From the NCBI RefSeq assembly GCF_963676485.1, contig NZ_OY781114.1, forward strand, positions 558,001 through 622,000: DNA of 64,000 bases, given 5' to 3'. Each line of letters begins with the position of its first letter. Within the stretch, counting starts at the first letter, position 1. The notes under the pieces were generated by a model. It saw only the letters and a list, made by a program, of their open reading frames with translations. It did not search any database and was not told the origin of the DNA. Source of the DNA: an uncultured Cohaesibacter sp. GTDB lineage: Bacteria; Pseudomonadota; Alphaproteobacteria; Rhizobiales; Cohaesibacteraceae. The position numbers and the translations under genes were made by a program. Positions 8,219-18,407 of the stretch are shown piece by piece.

Positions 8219-8376
8219 GCAGAGCCTTGTTCATCCTACAGTTCAGTTTAGCCCTGTAGAGTGCGCAGGGCCGGTTTCAGCTCGAGAGGCGATGTCTCTT
8301 TTCGTTTGATGCGCTCTCTCGATGACTTCAAGATAGGTGTATTTCTCCCCAAAGCCATCGCCAAAAAATGGCAGAG

Positions 8377-8421
8377 TGTCGCCCAATGTATCGCTTTTGC
8401 CGGTTGATACAGTCGGTTACA
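8377..8421. promoter_or_regulatory. 45-bp upstream element, copy B (candidate response-regulator operator)
   Basis: TGTCGCC-N3-TGTATC-N13-GATACA-N4-GTTACA, matching copy A in every block and every spacer length. It lies 199 bp upstream of the EF-hand gene and 181 bp upstream of the divergent response-regulator gene, so it could serve both. Spacer bases are partly conserved too (TTTGCCG in both). Confidence 0.62.
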
Positions 8422-8602
8422 ATTTCCTTTGTTAGTGCTTGAAAAAACACGTATATTTTTCTGGACAGCAACAAATTTCGTGATATCTGATTATTGTTAT
8501 AGGATATCGCCACACCGATATATCGAAGCAGAGGCGCCCGCTCACTTCCGAGGCCGCAACAGGCCACGGACAAGAGCGCCAAGAGGCAACGGAGATACGC
8601 TC

Positions 8603-9370
8603 ATGGAACAATCAGCCCACATTCTGGTGGTGGATGATCATCGGGACATTCGCGAGCTGTTGTCTAAATATCTCTCGAAGAACGGCTTCCGGGTAAGCGA
8701 TGCAGATGGCGGCGCGAAGATGCGCCAGATCCTGAAGACCGCTGCGATCGATCTCATCGTGCTGGATGTGATGATGCCGGGTGAAGATGGCCTGACGCTC
8801 TGCCGCTATGTCCGCGAGAATGAAAATATTCCGGTTATCCTGCTTACGGCCCTTGGCGAAGAGACAGACCGAATTATCGGCCTGGAAATCGGGGCGGACG
8901 ACTATCTGACCAAGCCCTTCAATCCGCGCGAGCTTCTGGCGCGCATCAAATCCGTATTGCGACGCAGCCAGTCGATGCCACGCGAAGCGCAAAAGCCGGA
9001 TGAACCTGAAGTCCTGACCTTTGACGACTGGACGCTTTATGTGCATCAGCGCGAGCTGGTCAGCCCCGACGGTGTCACGGTTCCGCTAAGCGCGGCCGAC
9101 TATCGCCTCCTGATCACCTTCCTCAAACGCCCGACGATGGTGCTCTCCCGCGACCAACTGCTGGATCTCACCTCTGGGCGCACAGCGCAGATCTTTGATC
9201 GGTCCATCGACAATCAGGTGTCCCGCTTGCGCAAAAAGATAGAGGAAGACCCCAAGACCCCGAAAATGATCAAGACCGTGCGTGGTGGCGGCTATGTCTT
9301 CACGGCTAGGGTAACCGGCAAGGTGGAGGATGTCCCCTTCGACCATGCCGATGAGGAGGACGCTTCTTGA
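8603..9370 (+). CDS. OmpR/PhoB-family response regulator
   Basis: A 255-residue two-domain regulator. The receiver (about 6-120) has the acidic pair VVDDH, the phospho-acceptor Asp in LIVLDVMMPGEDG and the conserved Lys in LTKPFNPRE. The C-terminal winged helix (about 150-240) ends with IDNQVSRLRKKIEEDP and IKTVRGGGYVF. ATG 8603 has GGAGA upstream; longer in-frame starts lack a ribosome site. The kinase gene overlaps its stop codon by 4 nt (TTGA), so the two are translationally coupled. The neighbouring 45-bp elements suggest it controls the EF-hand genes and itself. Confidence 0.95.
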   Translation: MEQSAHILVVDDHRDIRELLSKYLSKNGFRVSDADGGAKMRQILKTAAIDLIVLDVMMPGEDGLTLCRYVRENENIPVILLTALGEETDRIIGLEIGADDYLTKPFNPRELLARIKSVLRRSQSMPREAQKPDEPEVLTFDDWTLYVHQRELVSPDGVTVPLSAADYRLLITFLKRPTMVLSRDQLLDLTSGRTAQIFDRSIDNQVSRLRKKIEEDPKTPKMIKTVRGGGYVFTARVTGKVEDVPFDHADEEDAS

Positions 9371-10965
9371 CCCGATCATCAGGACCGGAAGAGCCTCAGA
9401 AACCAAAGCGTTTTTCTTCCGGCTCGGATAAAGACAATGCGTCTGGCAGATCCGGATTGCACCTATGGCCGCGTTCTCTGGCAGGGCAATTGATCGCTGC
9501 GCTGATGATCGCCCTTGTGCTGGCGCAAGTCATCTCGATCATGATGTTTGCCTTCGAGCGCAAGAATATCACCCTGACAGCGACCCGAGGACAGATTCTG
9601 GACCGCACGGCCTCTGTCGTGCGCGTGCTCAATCAGACCGATATGGCCTTGCATGACCGGTTTCTCAACGCTGCAGAGGGTCAGGGTGTCCGCTTTGATC
9701 TGGCCGATAAAACGGATCTTGCGCTGCCCGCAAAAGGCAGTGCAGAGGCTGGGCTCGCCCATAGGCTGGAACGCCGCGCCGGACTTGCAGACAATAGCGT
9801 GCGCTTTAGCAAGTTGCCCGCAGAGCCTTTTCTGATGGCCGCCAGAGAGCGCGCCAAGGCAGATGATACGGCCTCAGCAGATGCGCCTCCCGCAGGCAGG
9901 GGCATGATGAATGGCAGAGGGATGATGAACGGGCAAGGCCCGCCGGACGATCGCAACAGGCTCTTTCGCCATCGGCGCAATTGGGATGATCGCACACCGC
10001 CATGGCGGAGATTTCGCGATCCGATCCTTGCTCAGGACATGAAGATCGCAGTGCCGCTGGATAGCGGCAAATGGCTGATTGTCAAATCGGAAGTGCCCAC
10101 GCCACCAGCGAAATGGGGGCGACCGTTTTTGATTTCCCTTCTGGTCACCGCTCTTCTGATCATTGCGGTGGTCGTTCTCATCGTGCGCAAACTCACAGCC
10201 CCCTTGCGGGAGCTGGAAAGTGCTTCGCGCAAGCTGGGCCGCGGCGAGGCCATTGCACCACTGAAGGAAGAAGGCCCGACCGAAATTCGCGGCACAATAA
10301 GCGCCTTTAACGCCATGCAAGAGCGGCTCATGCGTTTTGTGCAGGACCGCACCCGCATGCTTGCTGCTGTCAGCCATGACTTGCGCACTCCGATTACTAC
10401 CCTGCGGCTCAGAACCGAATTCATCGACGATGATGAAATGCGCGAGAAGCTTCAGGAAACTCTCGAAGAAATGCAGGAGATGACCGACGCCGTACTTGCC
10501 TTCGCACGGGAAGATGCAAACAAGGAAGAAACGCGGGACGTTAATCTGGCCGCTCTCCTTTCGTCCATGGCCGAAGATTATCAGGAGCTCGGCAAGAATG
10601 TCGATTTTGAAGGGCCGGACAATCTGACCTTTTCCTGTCGGCAGATGAGCCTCAAACGCGCCTTGCGCAACCTTACGGAAAATGCCCTGCGCTATGCGGG
10701 CAACGCGTCACTCAAACTGGAAGCGACACCACGCCATATCGAGATCACGGTCTGTGATAACGGGCCGGGCATTCCGGTTGAGAAGCTGGAAGAAGTCTTC
10801 GCGCCCTTCTTTCGGGTGGAAGGCTCACGCAACCTAGAAACTGGCGGGGTCGGTCTGGGTCTTTCCATCACACGTACGATCATTCGTAGCCATGGTGGCG
10901 ATGTGACCCTGAAGAACCGCAAGTCAGGTGGTCTTGAGGCAACGATCAGTCTGCCACGCAGATAA
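9367..10965 (+). CDS. Membrane sensor histidine kinase
   Basis: A 532-residue kinase starting at TTG 9367, coupled to the response regulator. It has a first membrane helix at about residues 38-62 (LIAALMIALVLAQVISIMMF), a large periplasmic domain, a second helix at about 255-277 (LLVTALLIIAVVVLIV), a HAMP linker, a dimerisation/phosphorylation domain with AAVSHDLRTPITTL, and an ATPase domain with NALRYAG, DNGPGIP and GVGLGLSI. The periplasmic part contains a Gly/Met repeat, GRGMMNGRGMMNGQG (about residues 177-191), followed by an Arg/Trp-rich stretch. That repeat resembles the Met-rich region of the nearby EF-hand protein. A periplasmic metal or cation signal is inferred. Confidence 0.94.
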   Translation: MTRSSGPEEPQKPKRFSSGSDKDNASGRSGLHLWPRSLAGQLIAALMIALVLAQVISIMMFAFERKNITLTATRGQILDRTASVVRVLNQTDMALHDRFLNAAEGQGVRFDLADKTDLALPAKGSAEAGLAHRLERRAGLADNSVRFSKLPAEPFLMAARERAKADDTASADAPPAGRGMMNGRGMMNGQGPPDDRNRLFRHRRNWDDRTPPWRRFRDPILAQDMKIAVPLDSGKWLIVKSEVPTPPAKWGRPFLISLLVTALLIIAVVVLIVRKLTAPLRELESASRKLGRGEAIAPLKEEGPTEIRGTISAFNAMQERLMRFVQDRTRMLAAVSHDLRTPITTLRLRTEFIDDDEMREKLQETLEEMQEMTDAVLAFAREDANKEETRDVNLAALLSSMAEDYQELGKNVDFEGPDNLTFSCRQMSLKRALRNLTENALRYAGNASLKLEATPRHIEITVCDNGPGIPVEKLEEVFAPFFRVEGSRNLETGGVGLGLSITRTIIRSHGGDVTLKNRKSGGLEATISLPRR

Positions 10966-11042
10966 CCGCCTAAAGTCCACTCCAAGCGAATGGCATGGCG
11001 AAAGCATCGGCACCCCCATACATATAAATTAATAATACTTTA

Positions 11043-11059
11043 GTCTTAAATTCTAAGAC
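11043..11059. repeat. Short inverted repeat upstream of the acetyltransferase gene
   Basis: GTCTTA-AATTC-TAAGAC is a perfect 6-bp dyad in the AT-rich gap between the kinase gene and the gene at 11229. It could be an operator; nothing else supports it. Confidence 0.25.
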
Positions 11060-11228
11060 AAAATACGAGTTTGCGCCGGTCTGTCATCTTCTCGTCACTA
11101 TATGACTGGCATAGTATGAGACGAACCAAACGACCTAGACAAAAATCCGGCTCCCGTTTCATTCGTGCGCAAAGATAAAGCGCCATGTTTGGGAGGGTTG
11201 ACCCGCCGGAGCAAGAACAGGAAAAATT

Positions 11229-11747
11229 ATGTCACTCTCTTTTGGGTTGGCCAAACCAAGCCAACTTTCTGAAATACGCGCACTCTTTGTCAAGTCCATG
11301 GCCTATATCGGCGATCGCATGGGCATTGACCTACCGGCAGACGCCTATTCCAACCTGCGCGACTTTTACCAATGCGGCAACTTGTATATTCTGGAAGAGC
11401 AAGGCGTTGTGCTTGCCGCCGCAGCCCTGCATGAGGCTCACAACGGGCTTTATATCGACTATCTGGCCGTCCATCCGGATTATCAGCGCGAAGGCCTTGG
11501 CAAGCGCATGCTGACCGAACTGGAAGTGCTGACCGAATCCCGCGAGCTTTCTCACCTTCGGCTGCATACGCCCGAAGTGATGGATGAGCTTTTGAGCTTC
11601 TACGCTCGTCGCGGCTTTACAGAAACCCATCGTGCGCTGCCGTCTCACGGACGCGACCAGTTGCTTCGGGTCCATTTCCGCAAGACAATTTCCTTGAGCG
11701 ATCACAATATGGACCTCGAATATGAACATGATCGTCAGATTGCCTGA
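11229..11747 (+). CDS. GNAT family N-acetyltransferase
   Basis: A 172-residue GNAT protein. The core segment YIDYLAVHPDYQREGLGKRML holds the acetyl-CoA loop QREGLG, and the C-terminal part has LLSFYARRGFTETHR. The segment after the core (LPSHGRDQLLRVHFRK) is also usual for small-molecule acetyltransferases. It is separated by 263 bp from the kinase gene, so not obviously part of that operon. Substrate unknown. Confidence 0.88.
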   Translation: MSLSFGLAKPSQLSEIRALFVKSMAYIGDRMGIDLPADAYSNLRDFYQCGNLYILEEQGVVLAAAALHEAHNGLYIDYLAVHPDYQREGLGKRMLTELEVLTESRELSHLRLHTPEVMDELLSFYARRGFTETHRALPSHGRDQLLRVHFRKTISLSDHNMDLEYEHDRQIA

Positions 11748-11951
11748 CGGTCATGGATCAATCATGAGGCCTTGTGGGGCCTCGTGGGGCCTCGTGAGCA
11801 AATCTGGACCGGTTCCTCACCAACGCATTAGCCTACACGCGTCCCAAATTCCCGCCTTTTAAAAATGACTGCCATATGCACATATACGATTGTGCAGATT
11901 GACGAGCGCTAGCCACATTATTTATGCATAGAAGCTGTGAGCTAATCAGGC

Positions 11952-13439
11952 TTGAAACCAAGCCTATTAGACAATAGTCAGAAGGCTTCCCCTAACGGGC
12001 ATCAAGATCCGCCACCTCCGTTACAGTCAGCTCCTAAAGCTATGCGCCAGCCAAAGATCATTACGACCATTAAAACCTATAATCGCGACCGATTTTTCTC
12101 CGACTGCATAGCCGGAATTACGGTTGCGATGGTAGCGATGCCGCTCAGTCTTGCGATCGCGATCGCATCAGGTGCGGATCCTGCCAAGGGACTGGTGACG
12201 GCCATCATTGGCGGCTTCTTCATTTCGCTGCTTGGCGGCAGTCGGGTACAGATTGGAGGCCCGACCGGCGCCTTTATCGTGGTGGTGTTCAATGTCATCG
12301 CCACGCATGGCTATGATGGCCTTGTGCTGGCAACTTTCATGGCGGGCATCATACTGGTTCTGGCGGGCTATTTCCGCGTCGGGCGGTTGATTGCCTTCAT
12401 TCCTGAAGCGGTGGTCAATGGCTTTACCATAGGGATCGGCATCATCATTGCTTCCAGCCAGCTCAAAGACTTCATGGGGCTGCAACTGGCCTCTGTACCG
12501 GCTGATTTTCTGGAAAAAATCCCTGCTCTTTGGCATGCGCGCGACAGCTTCAATCTGCCGGCCTTTGGCGTTGCCATGGTAACGCTGGCCCTGATCATCG
12601 GGCTGCGCAAGGCCTTCCCGCGCTTTCCCGGCCTGATAGTCGCCGTAGCGCTTGGCTCGGTGCTGATCGTTGCTTTCAATCTGCCGGTCGAAACCCTCTA
12701 TTCGCGTTTTGGTGCCCTGCCGCAAAGCCTGCCGGTCCCTGCCCTACCCGATCTTGGTTGGGCGCGCATCGTCGAGCTTTTCCCATCGGCACTCATCATT
12801 GCCTTTCTAGCTGGTGTCGAATCCCTGCTTTCAGCCATGGTTGCCGACCGGATGATTGATGGCAATCATCGCCCCAATGCCGAGCTGACTGCACAGGGCT
12901 TTGCCAATATCGCCTCTTCTCTCTTCATGGGCCTGCCCGCCACGGGCGCCATTGCCCGTACGGCAACGAACGTCAAGGCCGGAGGCCAGACGCCTGTTGC
13001 CGGTATTGTTCATGCCATCGTAATTCTCCTTGTCATGCTGATCGCCGCCCCGCTTGCGGGCAATCTGGCAATGCCAGCTCTTGCTGCACTTCTGATGATG
13101 ACCGCATGGAACATGAGCGAACCGCATAAATGGAAAAGCTATGCAGCGGGTCAGCGCAGCGATCTGTTCCTTCTGGTTCTAACCCTCGTTCTGACGGTTC
13201 TGGTCGACCTGACGGTCGCCATCGGGGTTGGCGTGAGCCTTGGTCTTGCCATGCGCTGGTGGGAAAACCGCACGACAACCAGCGACTGGACCACTCCGGA
13301 GCGCTCCTGGACAGCATCAGAAGACGAAACCGCTTCCACTTCTCATGAAATGAAAGCGGAGACACAAGAGGTCGAGGGGATCGTTCAGGGTGTTAAGGCT
13401 GTTCCATCCGGCAAGAAGGCAGATCCGGCTTCGGCCTGA
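11952..13439 (+). CDS. SulP-family anion transporter lacking a STAS domain
   Basis: A 495-residue inner-membrane protein of the SulP/SLC26 family, which moves sulfate, bicarbonate or other anions. Signature words are DCIAGITVAMVAMPLSLA near the N-terminus, GGSRVQIGGPTGAFIV, and the later GVESLLSAMVADRMIDGNH with TGAIARTATNVKAGG. About 11-12 hydrophobic helices can be counted. The usual cytoplasmic STAS domain is absent: after the last helix (about residue 435) only a polar tail remains. Start is uncertain: TTG 11952 gives the length above, while ATG 12042 would remove 30 disordered residues. Confidence 0.92.
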   Translation: MKPSLLDNSQKASPNGHQDPPPPLQSAPKAMRQPKIITTIKTYNRDRFFSDCIAGITVAMVAMPLSLAIAIASGADPAKGLVTAIIGGFFISLLGGSRVQIGGPTGAFIVVVFNVIATHGYDGLVLATFMAGIILVLAGYFRVGRLIAFIPEAVVNGFTIGIGIIIASSQLKDFMGLQLASVPADFLEKIPALWHARDSFNLPAFGVAMVTLALIIGLRKAFPRFPGLIVAVALGSVLIVAFNLPVETLYSRFGALPQSLPVPALPDLGWARIVELFPSALIIAFLAGVESLLSAMVADRMIDGNHRPNAELTAQGFANIASSLFMGLPATGAIARTATNVKAGGQTPVAGIVHAIVILLVMLIAAPLAGNLAMPALAALLMMTAWNMSEPHKWKSYAAGQRSDLFLLVLTLVLTVLVDLTVAIGVGVSLGLAMRWWENRTTTSDWTTPERSWTASEDETASTSHEMKAETQEVEGIVQGVKAVPSGKKADPASA

Positions 13440-13642
13440 CCGAAACTTCCTCAGGGGGACCTTCAGATGCTCCTTGTCTCCCTTCACATCATAGATGGGA
13501 TGCCCCGCCATACGCCCTTTCTTGCCATTGGCTTGATGCCTTGCCTGATGGCCCTGGTTGGCGACATTGGGCGGCATTGACAAATTCTGTTTGCTTTGAG
13601 ACAAAATACCAGTCTTGGCTCTCATTGGAAGCACCCGAACCC

Positions 13643-14221
13643 ATGCCCTTTTCCCGCTTGCCCCGTCTCGTCCTGACTGGCCCGGAAAGCACCGGCAAGT
13701 CTTCCCTCGCCCAAGCGCTCGCCGAGCATCTGGACGGCATTTTGGTTCGGGAATATCTGCGCGACTATTTCGAAGAACAAGGCAATCTGACGCTGGAAGA
13801 TGCCATTCCCGTGGCGCAGGGCCAATGGGTGAATGAGGAGCGCGGTGCAGAGGAAGCCGCTTCACAAAACAAGGTCCTGATCTGTGACACGGATCTGATT
13901 TCTTCGCTGGTTTACAGCGCGCACTATTATGCCGATGAGATGAACACCCCCCTCTGGGCGCAATGGGAGCAATGGTCCGAGCGGCACAAACGGCGCCTGA
14001 AAGCCACGCCCCATCAGCCTCGGCTCTATGTCCTGTGTGATCTGGATTGGCCATGGGTTGATGACGGACAAAGGGATGCACCCGACCAGAGGCCGCACTT
14101 CTTCAACCGCTTCAAAACCGAGTTGAAAGACTTTGACCATATAACGGTAAGCGGCACATTGGATGAGCGCTTGAGTGCGGTGCTCGCTCATCTGGTGCGC
14201 GGATGCCTCGGCAAATCGTGA
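13643..14221 (+). CDS. NadR-type ATPase/kinase domain protein
   Basis: A 192-residue P-loop protein. Walker A is GPESTGKSSLA near the N-terminus, and the C-terminal half has LCDLDWPWVDDGQRDAP followed by RPHFFNRFK, the pattern of the nicotinamide-riboside kinase domain of NadR (AAA_28 family). The adenylyltransferase and DNA-binding parts of full NadR are absent. It may phosphorylate nicotinamide riboside to NMN for NAD salvage, but family membership alone does not fix the substrate. ATG 13643 is chosen because homology begins there; a TTG at 13541 would add 34 unlikely residues. Confidence 0.75.
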   Translation: MPFSRLPRLVLTGPESTGKSSLAQALAEHLDGILVREYLRDYFEEQGNLTLEDAIPVAQGQWVNEERGAEEAASQNKVLICDTDLISSLVYSAHYYADEMNTPLWAQWEQWSERHKRRLKATPHQPRLYVLCDLDWPWVDDGQRDAPDQRPHFFNRFKTELKDFDHITVSGTLDERLSAVLAHLVRGCLGKS

Positions 14222-14482
14222 GGTCCGCCTGACAGCCCGTAAAGCGCTTGTCCACTTCTCTTCCCCAATTTTCCAACATCAGAAAAATAAGCCTCGCATC
14301 TGTAAATCGACCAAGGCTCAAGAAACCATAGGCCACTTTGTGAATTTGTTTCCGGCTTCTGCCCTTAACAGGGCGAACAAGAAAGGCTATAAGGGGCTTC
14401 CTCATACGGCGCTTGCAAAGAGCGCACGGTTGCCTTGATGTGCATCGCAACCAGATCGTTCAATTTTTTTTTGATCGATTCA

Positions 14483-14510
14483 TTGACTTCTGATCCTGCT
14501 GACCCTAAAT
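14483..14510 (+). promoter_or_regulatory. groESL promoter
   Basis: TTGACT (14483-14488), a 16-bp spacer and CTAAAT (14505-14510) form a sigma-70-like promoter immediately upstream of the CIRCE operator. The 441-base gap 14222-14663 holds this promoter, CIRCE and the groES leader, and nothing else I can see. Confidence 0.65.
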
Positions 14511-14521
14511 GAAAGTCGCTG

Positions 14522-14548
14522 TTAGCACTCACTATAAGAGAGTGCTAA
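14522..14548. promoter_or_regulatory. CIRCE operator (HrcA binding site)
   Basis: TTAGCACTC-N9-GAGTGCTAA is an exact match to the CIRCE consensus, placed 12 bp after the -10 box. HrcA bound here represses chaperonin transcription until heat shock titrates the repressor. Confidence 0.97.
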
Positions 14549-14663
14549 CGCACTTGTTAATCGAGGAGCAGACTGCTCGGATGCCGCTAGCAATTTTAGG
14601 GGCACGCACTTGCCCGTAAATGGGTCCGGGAGGCTGCAAAACAGCTTAGGGAAAGTTCAGACA

Positions 14664-14951
14664 ATGAAATTCCGTCCTCTGAATGACCGCGTCGTAGTTC
14701 GTCGCGTTGAATCCGAAGAGAAAACCGCAGGTGGTATCATCATTCCTGATACCGCTAAAGAAAAGCCATCTGAAGGCGAAGTAGTTGCAGTTGGCGCAGG
14801 CGCCTACAACAGCAACGGCACGCTCGTTCCTTGCGAATGCAAAGAAGGCGACCGCGTTCTGTTTGGCAAATGGTCCGGCACCGAAGTCAAAATCGACGGT
14901 GAAGACCTGCTGATCATGAAAGAGTCCGACATTCTGGGTATTCTGGGCTAA
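14664..14951 (+). CDS. groES: Co-chaperonin GroES
   Basis: A 95-residue 10-kDa chaperonin, [14 protein letters not shown]..., which forms the heptameric lid on GroEL. The mobile loop ([18 protein letters not shown]) and the ending [14 protein letters not shown] are standard. ATG 14664 is preceded by AGGGAAAG; an in-frame start at 14610 adds nothing homologous. It is the first gene of a CIRCE-regulated operon with groEL 64 bp downstream. Codon choice is more biased than in the neighbours (GTT, GCA, CTG), as expected for very high expression. Confidence 0.98.
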   Translation: MKFRPLNDRVVVRRVESEEKTAGGIIIPDTAKEKPSEGEVVAVGAGAYNSNGTLVPCECKEGDRVLFGKWSGTEVKIDGEDLLIMKESDILGILG

Positions 14952-14997
14952 TTGCCGGAATCCTTCGTCGAACCGCCTCTTATTACAAGTAATCTAG

Positions 14998-16668
<1,671 letters not shown>

Positions 16669-16704
16669 TCATGACGTTCTAGGCACTCTGCTTAGTTCTT
16701 AGGG

Positions 16705-16731
16705 AAAGGCCGGTCTGCTGGATCGGCCTTT
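16705..16731 (+). terminator. Rho-independent terminator of groESL
   Basis: Stem AAAGGCCG / CGGCCTTT with an 11-nt loop, followed by TTTCTTT, 36 nt after the groEL stop codon. Confidence 0.88.
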
Positions 16732-16947
16732 TTCTTTGCCCGCTCCCATCCAACGCTCCAGCCTTTGTTTGTTGATGCCCTAGCCAAAAAACGCCAGACC
16801 GTTTAGCGCTCTGGCCCCTGTCTATCCGGGCATTTGGACCTTTGCCCTTTCACTGTCTCTTCGACTATTGATTGCCAGCTATTCCCTATTCGTGCTTGTC
16901 GCGATTTGCTATTCTGAGGGCCCTTAACCGACTTAAAGGGTCCTGCC

Positions 16948-17547
16948 ATGCCTCTCTCATTCCTTTCGTCAGCAAGCTGGCATAATGAGCCAACTCGCTG
17001 GACCTTCCATCCTCATGTTCTATCCATAATAGCCGAACCCAAGTCTGATTTCTGGCGCGAAACAGACCATGGTTCCCATCCAGATAGCGGTCATTTCTTT
17101 GCTGTTCCATGCAAAGGCGATTTTTCTGCTGTTGCCGAATTCACCGGCCACTATGAAGTGCTTTACGATCAGGTTGGCCTGATGATGCGCGTTGACAAAA
17201 CCCACTGGGTGAAAAGCGGCGTAGAATATTTTGATCGGTCAACGAATTTCACAACCGTTGTCACGCAAGGGTCCTCTGATTGGTCAGCGATTCCCTGCCC
17301 CACCTTGACCGGCCCTCAAGCCGTCAGGCTGGTGCGCAAAGGCAATGTCATCTACACCCATTATAAAGACAGAAGCGGCAGTTGGCGCCTGATGCGACTT
17401 GCCATTTTCGAAGCGCCGCAAGAGGTCCTGATCGGCCCAATGGCCTGCTCTCCTCTCAGGAACATTTCCGAACTCAAAGGCTTCCAGTGCAGCTTTAGCC
17501 ATTTTTCAATCACAGACGCCCCCGACGATCCGCTTCATGACCGATAG
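16948..17547 (+). CDS. DUF1349 family protein
   Basis: A 199-residue soluble protein with the concanavalin-like beta-sandwich pattern of DUF1349 (YesU-type): FWRETDHGSHPDSGHFF, then VLYDQVGLMMRVDKTHWVKSGVEY, VTQGSSDWS and the ending MACSPLRNISELKGFQCSFSHFSI. Such proteins are thought to bind or act on carbohydrates but none near here gives a pathway. No signal peptide, so it should be cytoplasmic. Confidence 0.85.
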   Translation: MPLSFLSSASWHNEPTRWTFHPHVLSIIAEPKSDFWRETDHGSHPDSGHFFAVPCKGDFSAVAEFTGHYEVLYDQVGLMMRVDKTHWVKSGVEYFDRSTNFTTVVTQGSSDWSAIPCPTLTGPQAVRLVRKGNVIYTHYKDRSGSWRLMRLAIFEAPQEVLIGPMACSPLRNISELKGFQCSFSHFSITDAPDDPLHDR

Positions 17548-18019
17548 CCCATAGCGCGCAAAACATCCCTTTCACTCCTCCTGATCGGCGCAACAGGCCC
17601 GGCAACCTTCATTTTAGACCTATTCCAACTGTGGCGATTTCGCGATATCCGCCACAGATCGCCCATAATTTGCGCTCTTTCCGATGCGTCCCTGACGTCT
17701 CCCTTGCTTGCTGGTAAAGATATTCACTGCATGCAAGGCGTGAATTATTGTCTTTTGAATGCCCCTGACGGTAGCGCTTCAACAGGCCGCTTTTCTTACC
17801 ATAAGTTAATATTTCCATTGGGCGGGGCGCCATTTCCCCGATCCGGAAAATACGCATTTTCACGCTATCATCTGTTGCATTTTGATCACGCATTTTGACG
17901 TGCACAATCTCACCCAACAATCGCTCGGATTTTGCCCCAGTCGACAGCTCAAATGGCTGTGCGCTGCCAATGCAACGCGATTAATGACTAAAAAACATAC
18001 TTTTACAAGGAGAAGCCAA
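17548..18019. other. Intergenic region
   Basis: No supported gene in about 470 bases. It is moderately AT-rich toward 17880 and must hold the promoter of the small EF-hand gene; I see no repeat or strong hairpin. Confidence 0.5.
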
Positions 18020-18268
18020 ATGAAGAAACTATTGATTCTGACCGGCACCCTCGTGGCTCTGAGTGTCCCTGCAATGGCTAAGGACATCACTGTATTGGAC
18101 GCAAATGGCGATGGCTCGGTCACTCTGGAAGAATTCTCTGCAGCTTATCCATCCCTTGAAAATGTCGAACAGGTCTTCACCACCGCGGATACAGACACCG
18201 ATGGTATTCTCTCTCAGGAAGAAATCGTCGCAGCCTACGAAGCCCATCTCTTTCCCGAAATGGAGTAA
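18020..18268 (+). CDS. Small secreted protein with two EF-hands
   Basis: An 82-residue protein with a signal peptide (cleavage near VPAMA-KD, residue 20) and two canonical calcium loops: DANGDGSVTLEE at 27-38 and DTDTDGILSQEE at 57-68. AAGGAGAAG lies before ATG 18020. It is a calmodulin-like minimal pair of EF-hands expected in the periplasm. It lacks the Met/Gly-rich regions of the EF-hand proteins at 6.4 and 7.5 kb and does not carry their upstream element. Confidence 0.82.
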   Translation: MKKLLILTGTLVALSVPAMAKDITVLDANGDGSVTLEEFSAAYPSLENVEQVFTTADTDTDGILSQEEIVAAYEAHLFPEME

Positions 18269-18357
18269 CCAGACTCCATGAAGTTGGCAGCTCCTCTCCC
18301 CTAGCCCGACGACACACCGGCAAAGGGGCTGCTGACAAACGCGTTACCAGACGCGAA

Positions 18358-18381
18358 AAGGGCCGGCGAAAGCCGGCCCTT
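18358..18381. terminator. Rho-independent terminator between convergent genes
   Basis: A perfect 10-bp stem, AAGGGCCGGC / GCCGGCCCTT, with a GAAA tetraloop and GCTTTTTTATTT after it. It ends the small EF-hand gene and, read from the other side (CTTTT), may also serve the convergent chemoreceptor gene. Confidence 0.9.
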
Positions 18382-18407
18382 GCTTTTTTATTTGTTCAAT
18401 CCAGTGA

